Assembly: GCF_015352445.1 (NCBI RefSeq) | Contig: NZ_JADKPO010000002.1 | Coordinates: 178,303 to 242,302, forward strand | DNA: 64,000 nt | Source: Nocardioides agariphilus | Lineage (GTDB): Bacteria; Actinomycetota; Actinomycetes; Propionibacteriales; Nocardioidaceae | Direction of reading: 5' to 3' | Shown: piece by piece, positions 46,926 through 54,715 of the stretch | How the letters are laid out: the number at the start of each line of letters is the position of its first letter | Numbering within the stretch: position 1 is the first letter of the stretch | The notes under the pieces: generated by a model | Seen by the model: only the letters and a program-made list of their open reading frames with translations | Databases searched by the model: none | What the model was told of the DNA's origin: nothing | Made by a program: the position numbers and the translations under genes

Positions 46926-46943
46926 GTAATGCCGGAGTAACGC
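46926..46943 (-). promoter_or_regulatory. Possible SARP-type direct repeat upstream of the secreted protein
   Basis: On the minus strand GCGTTAC (46943-46937) and GCATTAC (46932-46926) repeat at exactly 11 bp. About 9 bp beyond lies TGGACT, a weak -10 candidate. The arrangement echoes the SARP sites at 486-5641, but the heptamer differs. It lies between the second SARP gene and its downstream neighbour. Confidence 0.4.
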
Positions 46944-46972
46944 CTCGGCTCACGGCCTCTGCGCAGTGAGCC

Positions 46973-49945
46973 TCAGAGGTCCGCCAGGATCTTGCGGGCC
47001 AAAGAGGCTGCCGCTCGCGCGTCGAGAGGCTCGTACGACGCCGCGGCGACGTCGTCGAGAGGTGCCGGCGTCGGCATGCTCGCCGGGGGTGGCCGGTCGC
47101 CTCGCCGACGAAGCTCGGCCGCGTTGTCGAGCAGCCAGGCCCGCTGCTCGGGGGTTCCCGCAGCGGCTGCGTCGGCGACCAGGGCTGCGGTCTCCAGGCC
47201 GATGGCCAGCGGGAAGTCGTAGGAGATCGTCATCGCGGCCTCGAGCGCGGCGCAGGCGCGGTCGGCCGCGCCGACCAGGTCGCCGAGCTCCAGCAGTGCG
47301 CGCGCCGAGATGGCCCTGGCCAGCGGCAGCTCGCGCTCGACGCCCAGCTCGGTGCCGTCGGCGTCGGCGGTCGCGGCGAGCTCGGCGGCGGTGCTCGCGT
47401 CGCCCGACGCCAGCGCGAGACCGGCGGCTGCGGAGTAGAGCACGACCTTGGCGATGCGCGGACCGGCGTCGTGCAGGGGCATCGCCTCGGCGACGTAGGC
47501 GCGGGCCTGGTCGTCGGCGCCCACCATCCAGCAGATCATCGCGGCCGTCGGCAGGGCCATCCGGAGCTGGTCGGCCTCTCCGGAGGCGCGGCACACCTCG
47601 ATCGCGCGGGCGGCGTGCTCGGCGGCCTCCGGGTCCCCTCGCTCGGACAGGAGACTGCCCAGGCCCATCAGCGTCGGCATCCGGAGCTCGGGCCCGAACT
47701 GCTCGGCGATCCCGATCGATCGCCGGATCACCGCGACCGCCTCGGCCGGATGGTCGGTGTCGTCGAGGAGCCCGGCGAGGAAGACCAGCGTCCTGGCGAC
47801 GTACTGGTCGTCGACGCCGGTGAGCAGCTCGGCAGCGAGCCGCAGGCGCGGGATGGCCTGGTCGCTGTCTCCGGCCCAGTACTCCAGGTAGCCGAGGGCG
47901 TAGGTCGCGTAGGGACGCCAGGTCGACTCCTCGCGCGTGCTCTCGGCCTCGAGCAGACGGCCGAGCCAGAACCGCCCCTCGCCGAGGCTCGTGGCCGCCC
48001 AGTAGCGGTGCAGCCGGAAGACCAGCTCGAGCCCCGCTGCCCCGTCGGCCCGGCCGTCGACGGCGGCCGCGAGAAGCGACCGGACCGAGGCCAGCATCGC
48101 GGTGACCTGCTCGGCGTACGCTCCCGGGGCCGCGCGCGGGTCGTCGGGCAGCACCGCGCGTACGGCGCCGGCCAGGCGCGCGAACGTCGCCGCCTCCTCG
48201 TCCGCCTGGTCGGCGCCGGAGAGCAGCTCGCGGGCGTAGCGGTGCAGCTCGTCGTCCTGGCTCCATCGCCAGCGCTCGGAGCCACGGTCCACGCGCAGCA
48301 GCCCGAAGGCGACCAGCTGGCCGAGGATCCGCACCACTCTCGGGCCGGTCACGGATCCGCCGGCCAGCACCTGCGTGGCCAGACCCAGCCCGACCTCCCC
48401 GTCGAGCGCGGCGAAGCGGCGGAAGACCTCGGCCTCCTCGTCCGACAGCAAGGCGTAGCTGCTGCTCGCGACGCCGCGCACCGGGTCGTCATCGCTGTGC
48501 AGGAGCTGGTCGAGGCGGTCGGCGAGGTCGCCCGGCGCCATCGTCGAGAGCTGTGCGGCGACCAGCTCGACAGCCAGCGGGATCCCGCCGCAGTGCCGCA
48601 GGAGGCTGTCGACGATCGCTGCGTCTGCGTGACGGACCGCGTCGCTGCCCTCGCCGGAGCGGGCGACCAGCAGGTCGAGCGCCGGTCCCGCGGCGGGTAC
48701 GTCGGTCTCCACGTCCGGCACGGGCCACGGGGCGAGCCGGACGACGACCTCGTCCTGGAGGCCCAGCGGGATCCGGCTCGTGGTGAGAAGGGTGAGCTGG
48801 GGGCAGCCGGCCACGAGCGCACCCGCCAGGGTGGCGACGCCGTCGAGAGCTGTCTCGCAGCCGTCGAGCACCAGCAGCAGCGGACCGTACGGCGACAGCT
48901 CACCCACCACCGACTGCACCGGGTCATCACCGGGTGGGACGCCGAGCGCCATGGCAACGCTGGCCCCCACCAGCTCCTGCTCGGCGACGACCTCGAGCGG
49001 CACCCAGCGCACCTCGCGCGCGCCCTTGGCGACCAGCGCCTGGGCGACCTCAGCGGCGACCCGGGACTTGCCCACGCCAGCGGGCCCGACCACCGTGACG
49101 AGCCCGGGTTCGAGCAGGTGTCCGGACAGCTCCTCGGCCTCGTCGGCCCGCCCGTGGAAGGTGGTCGTCGCCCGCGGCACCGGAGCCTGCGAGAGGCTGC
49201 GCTGGTCGCCGAGCGCCTTCAGGTAGACCTCGACCGTCTCCCGCGTGGGATCGACGCCGAGCTCGTCGGCCAGCAGGCTGCGGCACGCCTCGTACGCACG
49301 GACCGCACCGGCCCGGTCACCGGCGGAGTCGAGGGCGGCGATCAGGGCGCGATGGGCTCGCTCGTCGAGTGGTGCGAGGCTCACCCACTGCTGGGCGGAG
49401 GCCACGGCCTGTCGGTGGTCGCCGTCGGCCGACGCGGACTCGACCGTGAGGTCCCAGGCCCGCCGGGCCACCGTGTCGACCCGCTCGCGGTGCACCTGCA
49501 GCCAGCCGGACTCCGCGTCGGGAAGCACGTCCGCGCCGCGCCAGCGGGTGAGTCGTGCGACGACGTCTCGGGCCGCTCGGGGTCGTCCGTCCCGGATCGC
49601 CTCGTCTGCCCGGTCGAGCAGCAGGTCGGCCTCGACGACGTCGACGGTGACATCCGGCGCGAGCCGGTAGCCGCCGGGAACGGTCTGCAGGAACGCCGAG
49701 TCGTCGATGCCGACGGTCCGGAGCACGGCGCGCAGTCCGCCCACGACCCCACGCAGTGCGACCGGCCACGTGGTCGGCGGCCGGTCGTGCCACACCAGGT
49801 CGGCGAGGCGCTCCCCGGAGAGGATGCCGCCCTCGAGGGCCAGCGCGACCAGCACCACGTGCGCGCGACGACCACCGAGCTGACCACCCGCCACGATCCC
49901 GCCCGGACCGGTGACCGTGGGACCTCCCACCACGTCGAGCCGCAC
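46973..49945 (-). CDS. BTAD/SARP-like regulator with AAA-type ATPase and TPR region
   Basis: The 990-aa product has an N-terminal winged helix (about 1-95: RRAHVVLVALALEGGILSGERLADLVW...VPGGYRLAPDVTVD), a BTAD domain (about 95-250, DELGVDPTRETVEVYLKAL), an NB-ARC/AAA ATPase (Walker A VGPAGVGKSRVAAE near 289, LLLVLDGCET, LLTTSRIPL) and TPR-like helices to the end. It lacks a C-terminal LuxR domain. The start is GTG 49945. The likely local target is the secreted protein gene 128 bp downstream. Confidence 0.83.
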   Translation of the reverse strand: MRLDVVGGPTVTGPGGIVAGGQLGGRRAHVVLVALALEGGILSGERLADLVWHDRPPTTWPVALRGVVGGLRAVLRTVGIDDSAFLQTVPGGYRLAPDVTVDVVEADLLLDRADEAIRDGRPRAARDVVARLTRWRGADVLPDAESGWLQVHRERVDTVARRAWDLTVESASADGDHRQAVASAQQWVSLAPLDERAHRALIAALDSAGDRAGAVRAYEACRSLLADELGVDPTRETVEVYLKALGDQRSLSQAPVPRATTTFHGRADEAEELSGHLLEPGLVTVVGPAGVGKSRVAAEVAQALVAKGAREVRWVPLEVVAEQELVGASVAMALGVPPGDDPVQSVVGELSPYGPLLLVLDGCETALDGVATLAGALVAGCPQLTLLTTSRIPLGLQDEVVVRLAPWPVPDVETDVPAAGPALDLLVARSGEGSDAVRHADAAIVDSLLRHCGGIPLAVELVAAQLSTMAPGDLADRLDQLLHSDDDPVRGVASSSYALLSDEEAEVFRRFAALDGEVGLGLATQVLAGGSVTGPRVVRILGQLVAFGLLRVDRGSERWRWSQDDELHRYARELLSGADQADEEAATFARLAGAVRAVLPDDPRAAPGAYAEQVTAMLASVRSLLAAAVDGRADGAAGLELVFRLHRYWAATSLGEGRFWLGRLLEAESTREESTWRPYATYALGYLEYWAGDSDQAIPRLRLAAELLTGVDDQYVARTLVFLAGLLDDTDHPAEAVAVIRRSIGIAEQFGPELRMPTLMGLGSLLSERGDPEAAEHAARAIEVCRASGEADQLRMALPTAAMICWMVGADDQARAYVAEAMPLHDAGPRIAKVVLYSAAAGLALASGDASTAAELAATADADGTELGVERELPLARAISARALLELGDLVGAADRACAALEAAMTISYDFPLAIGLETAALVADAAAAGTPEQRAWLLDNAAELRRRGDRPPPASMPTPAPLDDVAAASYEPLDARAAASLARKILADL

Positions 49946-50008
49946 CTCGCTCAGGTTAGGGGAGGGGACGGATCACTTCACCCTCCATTCCACGGAGTCA
50001 CCGGCCAG

Positions 50009-50042
50009 GGGTCACTGCCAGGGTCACTGCCAGGGTCACTCG
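50009..50042. repeat. Short 12-bp tandem repeat at the 3' end of the Asp-rich protein gene
   Basis: GGTCACTGCCAG is repeated nearly three times. In the minus-strand reading frame each unit contains a stop codon, so changes in copy number would not extend the protein. Confidence 0.6.
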
Positions 50043-50488
50043 CCGGAGTCGCTGCCCGAGTCGTCGCCGGAGTCGTCGCACTCGTCGTCGGAGTCGTCGT
50101 CGGCGTTGTCGACACCGTCGTGGTCGCCGTCCTCGTCGCCGTCCTCGACGCCGTCGTCGTCGGTGTCCGCGTCATCGGGGTTGGTGGCGGTGGTGCAGTC
50201 GTGGGACTCGTCGCCGTCCTCGAGACCGTCGTCGTCGGAGTCGACGTCGAGCAGGTCGGTGTGGTGACGGAACTCGCCGAGGTTGCGCAGCCCGTCGTGG
50301 TCGCGGTCGCCGTTGGCGTTGGCGCGCAGCGGGTTGAGGTGGTGACGGACCTCCCAGCGGTTGGGCATCCCGTCGTGGTCGGAGTCCCGGCTGGCGGCGC
50401 TCGCCGGCTGGGCCATGGTGAGCAGGCCGCCTGCGGCGAGCGCGGCGAGGACGGCACTGAGGCGTCGTCCGGTGGTGATCAGTTCCAT
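50036..50488 (-). CDS. Secreted Asp-rich protein with thrombospondin type 3-like calcium repeats
   Basis: The 150-aa product has a signal peptide (MELITTGRRLSAVLAALAAG, cleavage after ASA). It is then built of D-x-D-x-D-G repeats: SRDSDHDGMPNRWEV, NGDRDHDGLRNLGEF, DVDSDDDGLEDGDE and DADTDDDGVEDGDEDGDHDG. These are thrombospondin type 3/dockerin-like calcium-binding loops. The C-terminus is Asp/Ser only. It is probably an extracellular calcium-stabilised protein. It is monocistronic between SARP2 and the polyamine operon. Confidence 0.78.
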   Translation of the reverse strand: MELITTGRRLSAVLAALAAGGLLTMAQPASAASRDSDHDGMPNRWEVRHHLNPLRANANGDRDHDGLRNLGEFRHHTDLLDVDSDDDGLEDGDESHDCTTATNPDDADTDDDGVEDGDEDGDHDGVDNADDDSDDECDDSGDDSGSDSGE

Positions 50489-50603
50489 GTGGTGCTCCAG
50501 TTGTGTGGGGGGTGAACGCCTGAGCGTAGGGAGCAGGTGACCAGCAGCGCTGTCGTACCAATGGACAGGTGCAGACCAGCCGTGGCCGCGCTGACGGCTG
50601 GGC

Positions 50604-51413
50604 TCAGTGGGCCGCGGCGACGCTCTCGTCGGTGCCGGCGAGCCTCTGGGCGATCCAGATCGGCACGACCGACAGCACGATCAGGGCTGCTGCGACCACG
50701 TTGACGACGGGAGCCTGGTTGGGGCGGAAGAGGTTCTGGTAGATCCAGATCGGCAGGGTCTGGATGCCCTGGCCGACGGTGAACGTGGTCACGATGATCT
50801 CGTCGAAGCTGAGCGCGAAGGCCAGGAGACCACCGGCCAGCAGCGAGGAGCGCAGCATCGGCAAGGTGATCTTGAAGAAGGTCCGGAAGGTGCCGGCCCC
50901 GAGGTCCATCGAGGCCTCCTCCAGGTTGCCGCCGAGCCGCCGCAGGCGGGCGACGGCGTTGTTGAACACCGTCACGATGCAAAACGTCGCGTGCGAGACC
51001 ACGAGGGTGAAGAAGCCGAGCTCGATGCCGATCATCGTGGTGAAGGCGTTGGCCAACGCGATGCCGGTGACCACGCCGGGCAGCGCGATGGGCAAGATGA
51101 TCAGCAGCGACACGAAGTCGCGGCCGAAGAAGGCGAACCGCTGGAGCGCCAGTGCTGCCATCGTCCCGAGCACCAGCGCGATCGCCGTCGCCAAGACGGC
51201 CACCTCCACCGAGGTCCAGATGGCAGCACGCGCGCCCTGCGACTCCCAGGCGGCCTGCCACCAGCGCGTGGTCAGCCCCGTCGGCGGCCACGCGAACGAC
51301 TGCGAGGTGTTGAAGGAGTTCAGCAGCACCAGCATCAGCGGTGCGTAGACGACCAGCAGTGCCACGCCTGTGATGAGGGCGAGCAGCCGGCGGGTCAGCG
51401 GCGAGAGGGTCAC
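50604..51413 (-). CDS. Polyamine ABC transporter permease (PotC type)
   Basis: The 269-aa membrane protein has six helices and a BPD-type permease loop (LEEASMDLGAGTFRTFFKITLPML near residue 166). It matches PotC/PotI subunits of spermidine/putrescine importers. GTG 51413 is 10 bp after the stop of the partner permease. It is the last gene of the potA-D-B-C-like operon. Confidence 0.87.
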   Translation of the reverse strand: MTLSPLTRRLLALITGVALLVVYAPLMLVLLNSFNTSQSFAWPPTGLTTRWWQAAWESQGARAAIWTSVEVAVLATAIALVLGTMAALALQRFAFFGRDFVSLLIILPIALPGVVTGIALANAFTTMIGIELGFFTLVVSHATFCIVTVFNNAVARLRRLGGNLEEASMDLGAGTFRTFFKITLPMLRSSLLAGGLLAFALSFDEIIVTTFTVGQGIQTLPIWIYQNLFRPNQAPVVNVVAAALIVLSVVPIWIAQRLAGTDESVAAAH

Positions 51414-51423
51414 GGGTTCTGCC

Positions 51424-52275
51424 TCACAGGTTGTCCAGGGCTCCCGTCCGGCGTACGGCGGCCAGGTAGACCAGCATGATCACGACCGGGATCGTCGAGA
51501 CCGCTGCGGCGAAGGGCAGGTTGTTGCCCGTGAGCACGTTGTCGTAGATGACGTTGCCGAGCATCTGGTTGGTGCCGCCCACGATCTTGACCGCGATGTA
51601 GTCACCCAGCGTCAGCGAGAACGTGAAGATCGAGCCCGCGACCACGGCCGGGAACAGCACGGGCAGCACCACCCGGCGCAAGGTCACCCGAGCACCCGCG
51701 CCCAGGTCGGCCGAGGCCTCCAGCAAGGAGTTCGGCAACCGCTCGAGGCCGGCGTACATCGGCAGGATCATGTAGGGCAGCCACAGGTAGGCCAGCGTCA
51801 CCACCGTCGCGACCAACCCGTAGCCCGGGGTGGACAGGCCGAACGGGTCGGCCAGCCAGGCGATCGGGCCGTCTGCGCTGAACATGCCGCGCCACGCGTA
51901 GGCCTTCACGAGGTACGACGCCCACAGCGGCGTGAGGATGGCGATCACCAGCAGGCGCTGGGCGCGCGGCGAGGCGACCTTGGCCATGTAGAGCGCGACC
52001 GGGAACGCGAGCGCCGCATCGATGACGGTGACCGCGACAGCGGTGAGCAGGGTCCGGATGGTGATGGTCCGGTAGACCTCGAGGGAGAACACGTCCTTGA
52101 AGTTGTCGAGCGTCCACTCCCGTTGGATGTTGCCGGTGAACCCGTCGGCGGTCCACAGCGCGGTGATGAACAGCGCCGCGAGCGCGCCGAGGTACGCCAC
52201 CCCCAGCCACAGCATGGGCGGCCCGAGGAGCAGCCCGAGCCGGAGCCGGGGGTGACGGTGCAGGACTCCTGACAA
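51424..52275 (-). CDS. Polyamine ABC transporter permease (PotB type)
   Basis: The 283-aa permease has about six helices and the coupling loop LLEASADLGAGARVTLRRVVLPVL near residue 191, with LPYMILPMYAGLERLP before it. TTG 52275 directly follows the stop of the binding-protein gene with one base between. It forms the inner-membrane channel with the PotC-like subunit. Confidence 0.86.
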   Translation of the reverse strand: MSGVLHRHPRLRLGLLLGPPMLWLGVAYLGALAALFITALWTADGFTGNIQREWTLDNFKDVFSLEVYRTITIRTLLTAVAVTVIDAALAFPVALYMAKVASPRAQRLLVIAILTPLWASYLVKAYAWRGMFSADGPIAWLADPFGLSTPGYGLVATVVTLAYLWLPYMILPMYAGLERLPNSLLEASADLGAGARVTLRRVVLPVLFPAVVAGSIFTFSLTLGDYIAVKIVGGTNQMLGNVIYDNVLTGNNLPFAAAVSTIPVVIMLVYLAAVRRTGALDNL

Positions 52276-52276
52276 G

Positions 52277-53491
52277 TCAGCCCTTGATCTCGGTCCAGGC
52301 CTGGGTCCAGTCCTGGTAGGTCGTACACGAGACGTCCGTGCGGCCGTCCAGGCACTGCTCGATCGGCGTCGTCCAGTAGTGGATCTGGTCGGCGTAGCTC
52401 TCGTCGCCGGCGTGGTAGCCGTCGCAGAAGCCCTCGGACGTCAGGTCGCAGGCCTTCGGGTTGGCCGGAGCCTCACCGAACCACTCCGCCACGGCGGCGT
52501 TGGCCTCCGGGCTGATGATGTGGTTGAGCCACGCGTAGGCGCAGTTGGGGACCTCGGTCTTCGACGAGATCATCCAGGTGTCCGACCATCCCGTCGCGCC
52601 CTCCTCGGGCAGGATCGCCTCGACGTTGGCCTTGGTGTAGTTGACGATCACCTGCCAGGTGGTGCCCACGACGCTGTCGCCGGACTCGAAGGCCGAGATC
52701 TCCTTGAGGTAGTCCGACCAGTACTCGCCCACGTGCTCCTTCTGGGCCTTCAGCAGGTCGACGGCGGCCGCGAGCTGGTCGGCGTCGAGGGCGTAGGGGT
52801 CCTTGATGCCGAGGTCGGGCTGGGTCTTCATCAAGTAGAGCGCCGCGTCGGCGATGTAGATCGGCGAGTCGTAGGCCGTGACCTTGCCGCTGTAGGTCGA
52901 CGCGTCCTCGAACACCGCCCTCCAACTGGTCGGCGCGGGCTTGACCACGTCGGTGTTGTACATCAGCAGGTTGGCGCCGTAGCCGTGGGGAACGCCGTAC
53001 ATCTGGCCGCCGACGGAGTTCCACGGGCGGTCCTTGAGGAAGTCGTACTCATCGGCGTAGTTGGGGATCAGGTCGGTGTTGACCGGCGCCACGTCACCTG
53101 CGGCGATGAGGCGCAGCGTCGCGTCACCGGACGCCGACACGACGTCGTACTGGCCGGACTTCATCAGCGTCACGGCCTCGTCGGAGGTGTTGAAGTACTT
53201 GACCGACACGTCGCAGCCGGTCTGCTTCTCGAACGGAGTGACCCAGTCGACGGCCTTGTCCGTGCTGCCGTCCTCGGCGTAGCCCGGCCACGCGAGCACG
53301 CTGAGAGTGCCTTCGTTGTCGCCCAGCGAGTCGGCCATCGCGATGTCGGGCGGTACGAAGCCGCCTGGCCCCTCGCTGGCGCTGTCCGGGCTGCTGTCGT
53401 CCCCGGCGTCCTCGGTGCCGCAGGCGGCCAGGCTCAGGGCCAGGGCCAGCCCGAACGCCGCGGTCCCGGCCAGGGTGCGCTTCTTTCTCAT
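52277..53491 (-). CDS. Spermidine/putrescine-type ABC transporter substrate-binding lipoprotein
   Basis: The 404-aa lipoprotein has a lipobox LSLAAC (Cys about residue 24), then a PotD-type fold: LSVLAWPGYAEDGSTDKAVDWVTPFEKQTGCDVSVKYFNTSDE and SASGDATLRLIAAGDVAPVNTDLIPNY. Six or more cysteines near the C-terminus (ACDLTSEGFC, QCLDGRTDVSC) may form disulfides, which is unusual for the family. ATG 53491 follows GGAGGAGA and overlaps the ATPase stop (ATGA). Confidence 0.87.
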   Translation of the reverse strand: MRKKRTLAGTAAFGLALALSLAACGTEDAGDDSSPDSASEGPGGFVPPDIAMADSLGDNEGTLSVLAWPGYAEDGSTDKAVDWVTPFEKQTGCDVSVKYFNTSDEAVTLMKSGQYDVVSASGDATLRLIAAGDVAPVNTDLIPNYADEYDFLKDRPWNSVGGQMYGVPHGYGANLLMYNTDVVKPAPTSWRAVFEDASTYSGKVTAYDSPIYIADAALYLMKTQPDLGIKDPYALDADQLAAAVDLLKAQKEHVGEYWSDYLKEISAFESGDSVVGTTWQVIVNYTKANVEAILPEEGATGWSDTWMISSKTEVPNCAYAWLNHIISPEANAAVAEWFGEAPANPKACDLTSEGFCDGYHAGDESYADQIHYWTTPIEQCLDGRTDVSCTTYQDWTQAWTEIKG

Positions 53492-54549
53492 TTCTCCTCC
53501 TGGTGGTTGCCCGAGGCGGATGGGGGGTTGAGGTCGATGACGTGCTCGTCGGCCCAGGCCAAGGTGACCCGGTCGCCTTCGGCACCGACCTTCTGGTCGG
53601 ACGTGCCGTGGAGGTTCTGTCGCAAGACGGTCAGGGTCCCGCCCTCGTCGAGGCGGACGACGTAGTGGTTGACCGAGCCGAGGTAGACCACCGCCTCGAT
53701 GACGCCGGTGGCGCGTCCGCGCAGGCCCTGCGCCTCGTCGGTGCCGGCGAGCAGGATCTTCTCCGGGCGGATGGAGAACATGCCCTCGCGGCCGAGCACG
53801 ACCCTCGCGGTCTCCCCGCTGATCAGGTTGGAGGTGCCCACGAAGCCCGCTACGAACGACGACGCCGGGGCCTCGTAGAGCTGTGCCGGTGCTGCGACCT
53901 GCTCGACGCGCCCGTGGTTGAAGACCGCGATGCGGTCGCTCATCGTCAGCGCCTCCTCCTGGTCGTGGGTGACGAACACGAAGGTGATGCCGACCTCGCG
54001 CTGCAGCTGCTTGAGCTCGAGCTGCATCTCGCGGCGCAGCTTGAGGTCCAGGGCGCCCAGCGGCTCGTCGAGAAGCAGCACCTTGGGGCGGTTGACCAGC
54101 GCGCGGGCCAGCGCCACCCGCTGGCGCTGGCCGCCGGAGAGCTGGCTGGGCCTGCGGGCGCCGAAGCCGCTCAGCTGCACCGACGCGAGCGCCTCCTCGG
54201 CGCGCTCGCGGCGCTGTTTGCGCGGGACCTTCTTGACCGCCAGCCCGTACTCGACGTTGCCGACCACGTCGAGGTGCGGGAAGAGGGCGTAGTCCTGGAA
54301 GACGGTGTTGACGTTGCGGGCGAACGGCGCCTGCTTGGTCACGTCCTGCTCGTCGAGGAAGACCTTGCCCGAGGTCGGCGCCTCGAAGCCGGCGATCATC
54401 CGCAGCACGGTCGTCTTGCCCGAGCCCGAGGGTCCGAGCATCGAGAAGAACTCACCGTCGCGGATCTCGAGGTCCAGCCCGTCGACCGCCGTGACCGCGC
54501 CGAACCGCTTGGTGACGGACTCCAGCCGGACGGCCGCGGACGAGCTCAC
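53488..54549 (-). CDS. Polyamine ABC transporter ATP-binding protein (PotA type)
   Basis: The 353-aa ATPase has Walker A GPSGSGKTT near residue 40, Q-loop VFQDYALFPH, signature LSGGQRQRVALARAL, Walker B VLLLDEPLGALD and switch VTHDQEEALTMSD. A C-terminal TOBE domain follows (FSIRPEKILL). GTG 54549 starts the four-gene operon potA-potD-potB-potC. The promoter region upstream holds GTTTCGAAAC, a 10-bp palindrome (54596-54605). Confidence 0.9.
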   Translation of the reverse strand: MSSSAAVRLESVTKRFGAVTAVDGLDLEIRDGEFFSMLGPSGSGKTTVLRMIAGFEAPTSGKVFLDEQDVTKQAPFARNVNTVFQDYALFPHLDVVGNVEYGLAVKKVPRKQRRERAEEALASVQLSGFGARRPSQLSGGQRQRVALARALVNRPKVLLLDEPLGALDLKLRREMQLELKQLQREVGITFVFVTHDQEEALTMSDRIAVFNHGRVEQVAAPAQLYEAPASSFVAGFVGTSNLISGETARVVLGREGMFSIRPEKILLAGTDEAQGLRGRATGVIEAVVYLGSVNHYVVRLDEGGTLTVLRQNLHGTSDQKVGAEGDRVTLAWADEHVIDLNPPSASGNHQEEK

Positions 54550-54715
54550 TGCCGAAACCTAGGACCACCGAATCCGTTGCCACAAGCACGTTGCTGTTTC
54601 GAAACCGAAAGTGTCTGGACCTCGCAGGTCGAGGAAGGCGTGCCGGCAGCTGTCTCGAGACCAGCCCTGTGAACGACGTACGACGGGTGTCCCTGCCCGC
54701 ACGTATGGTTCCGAC

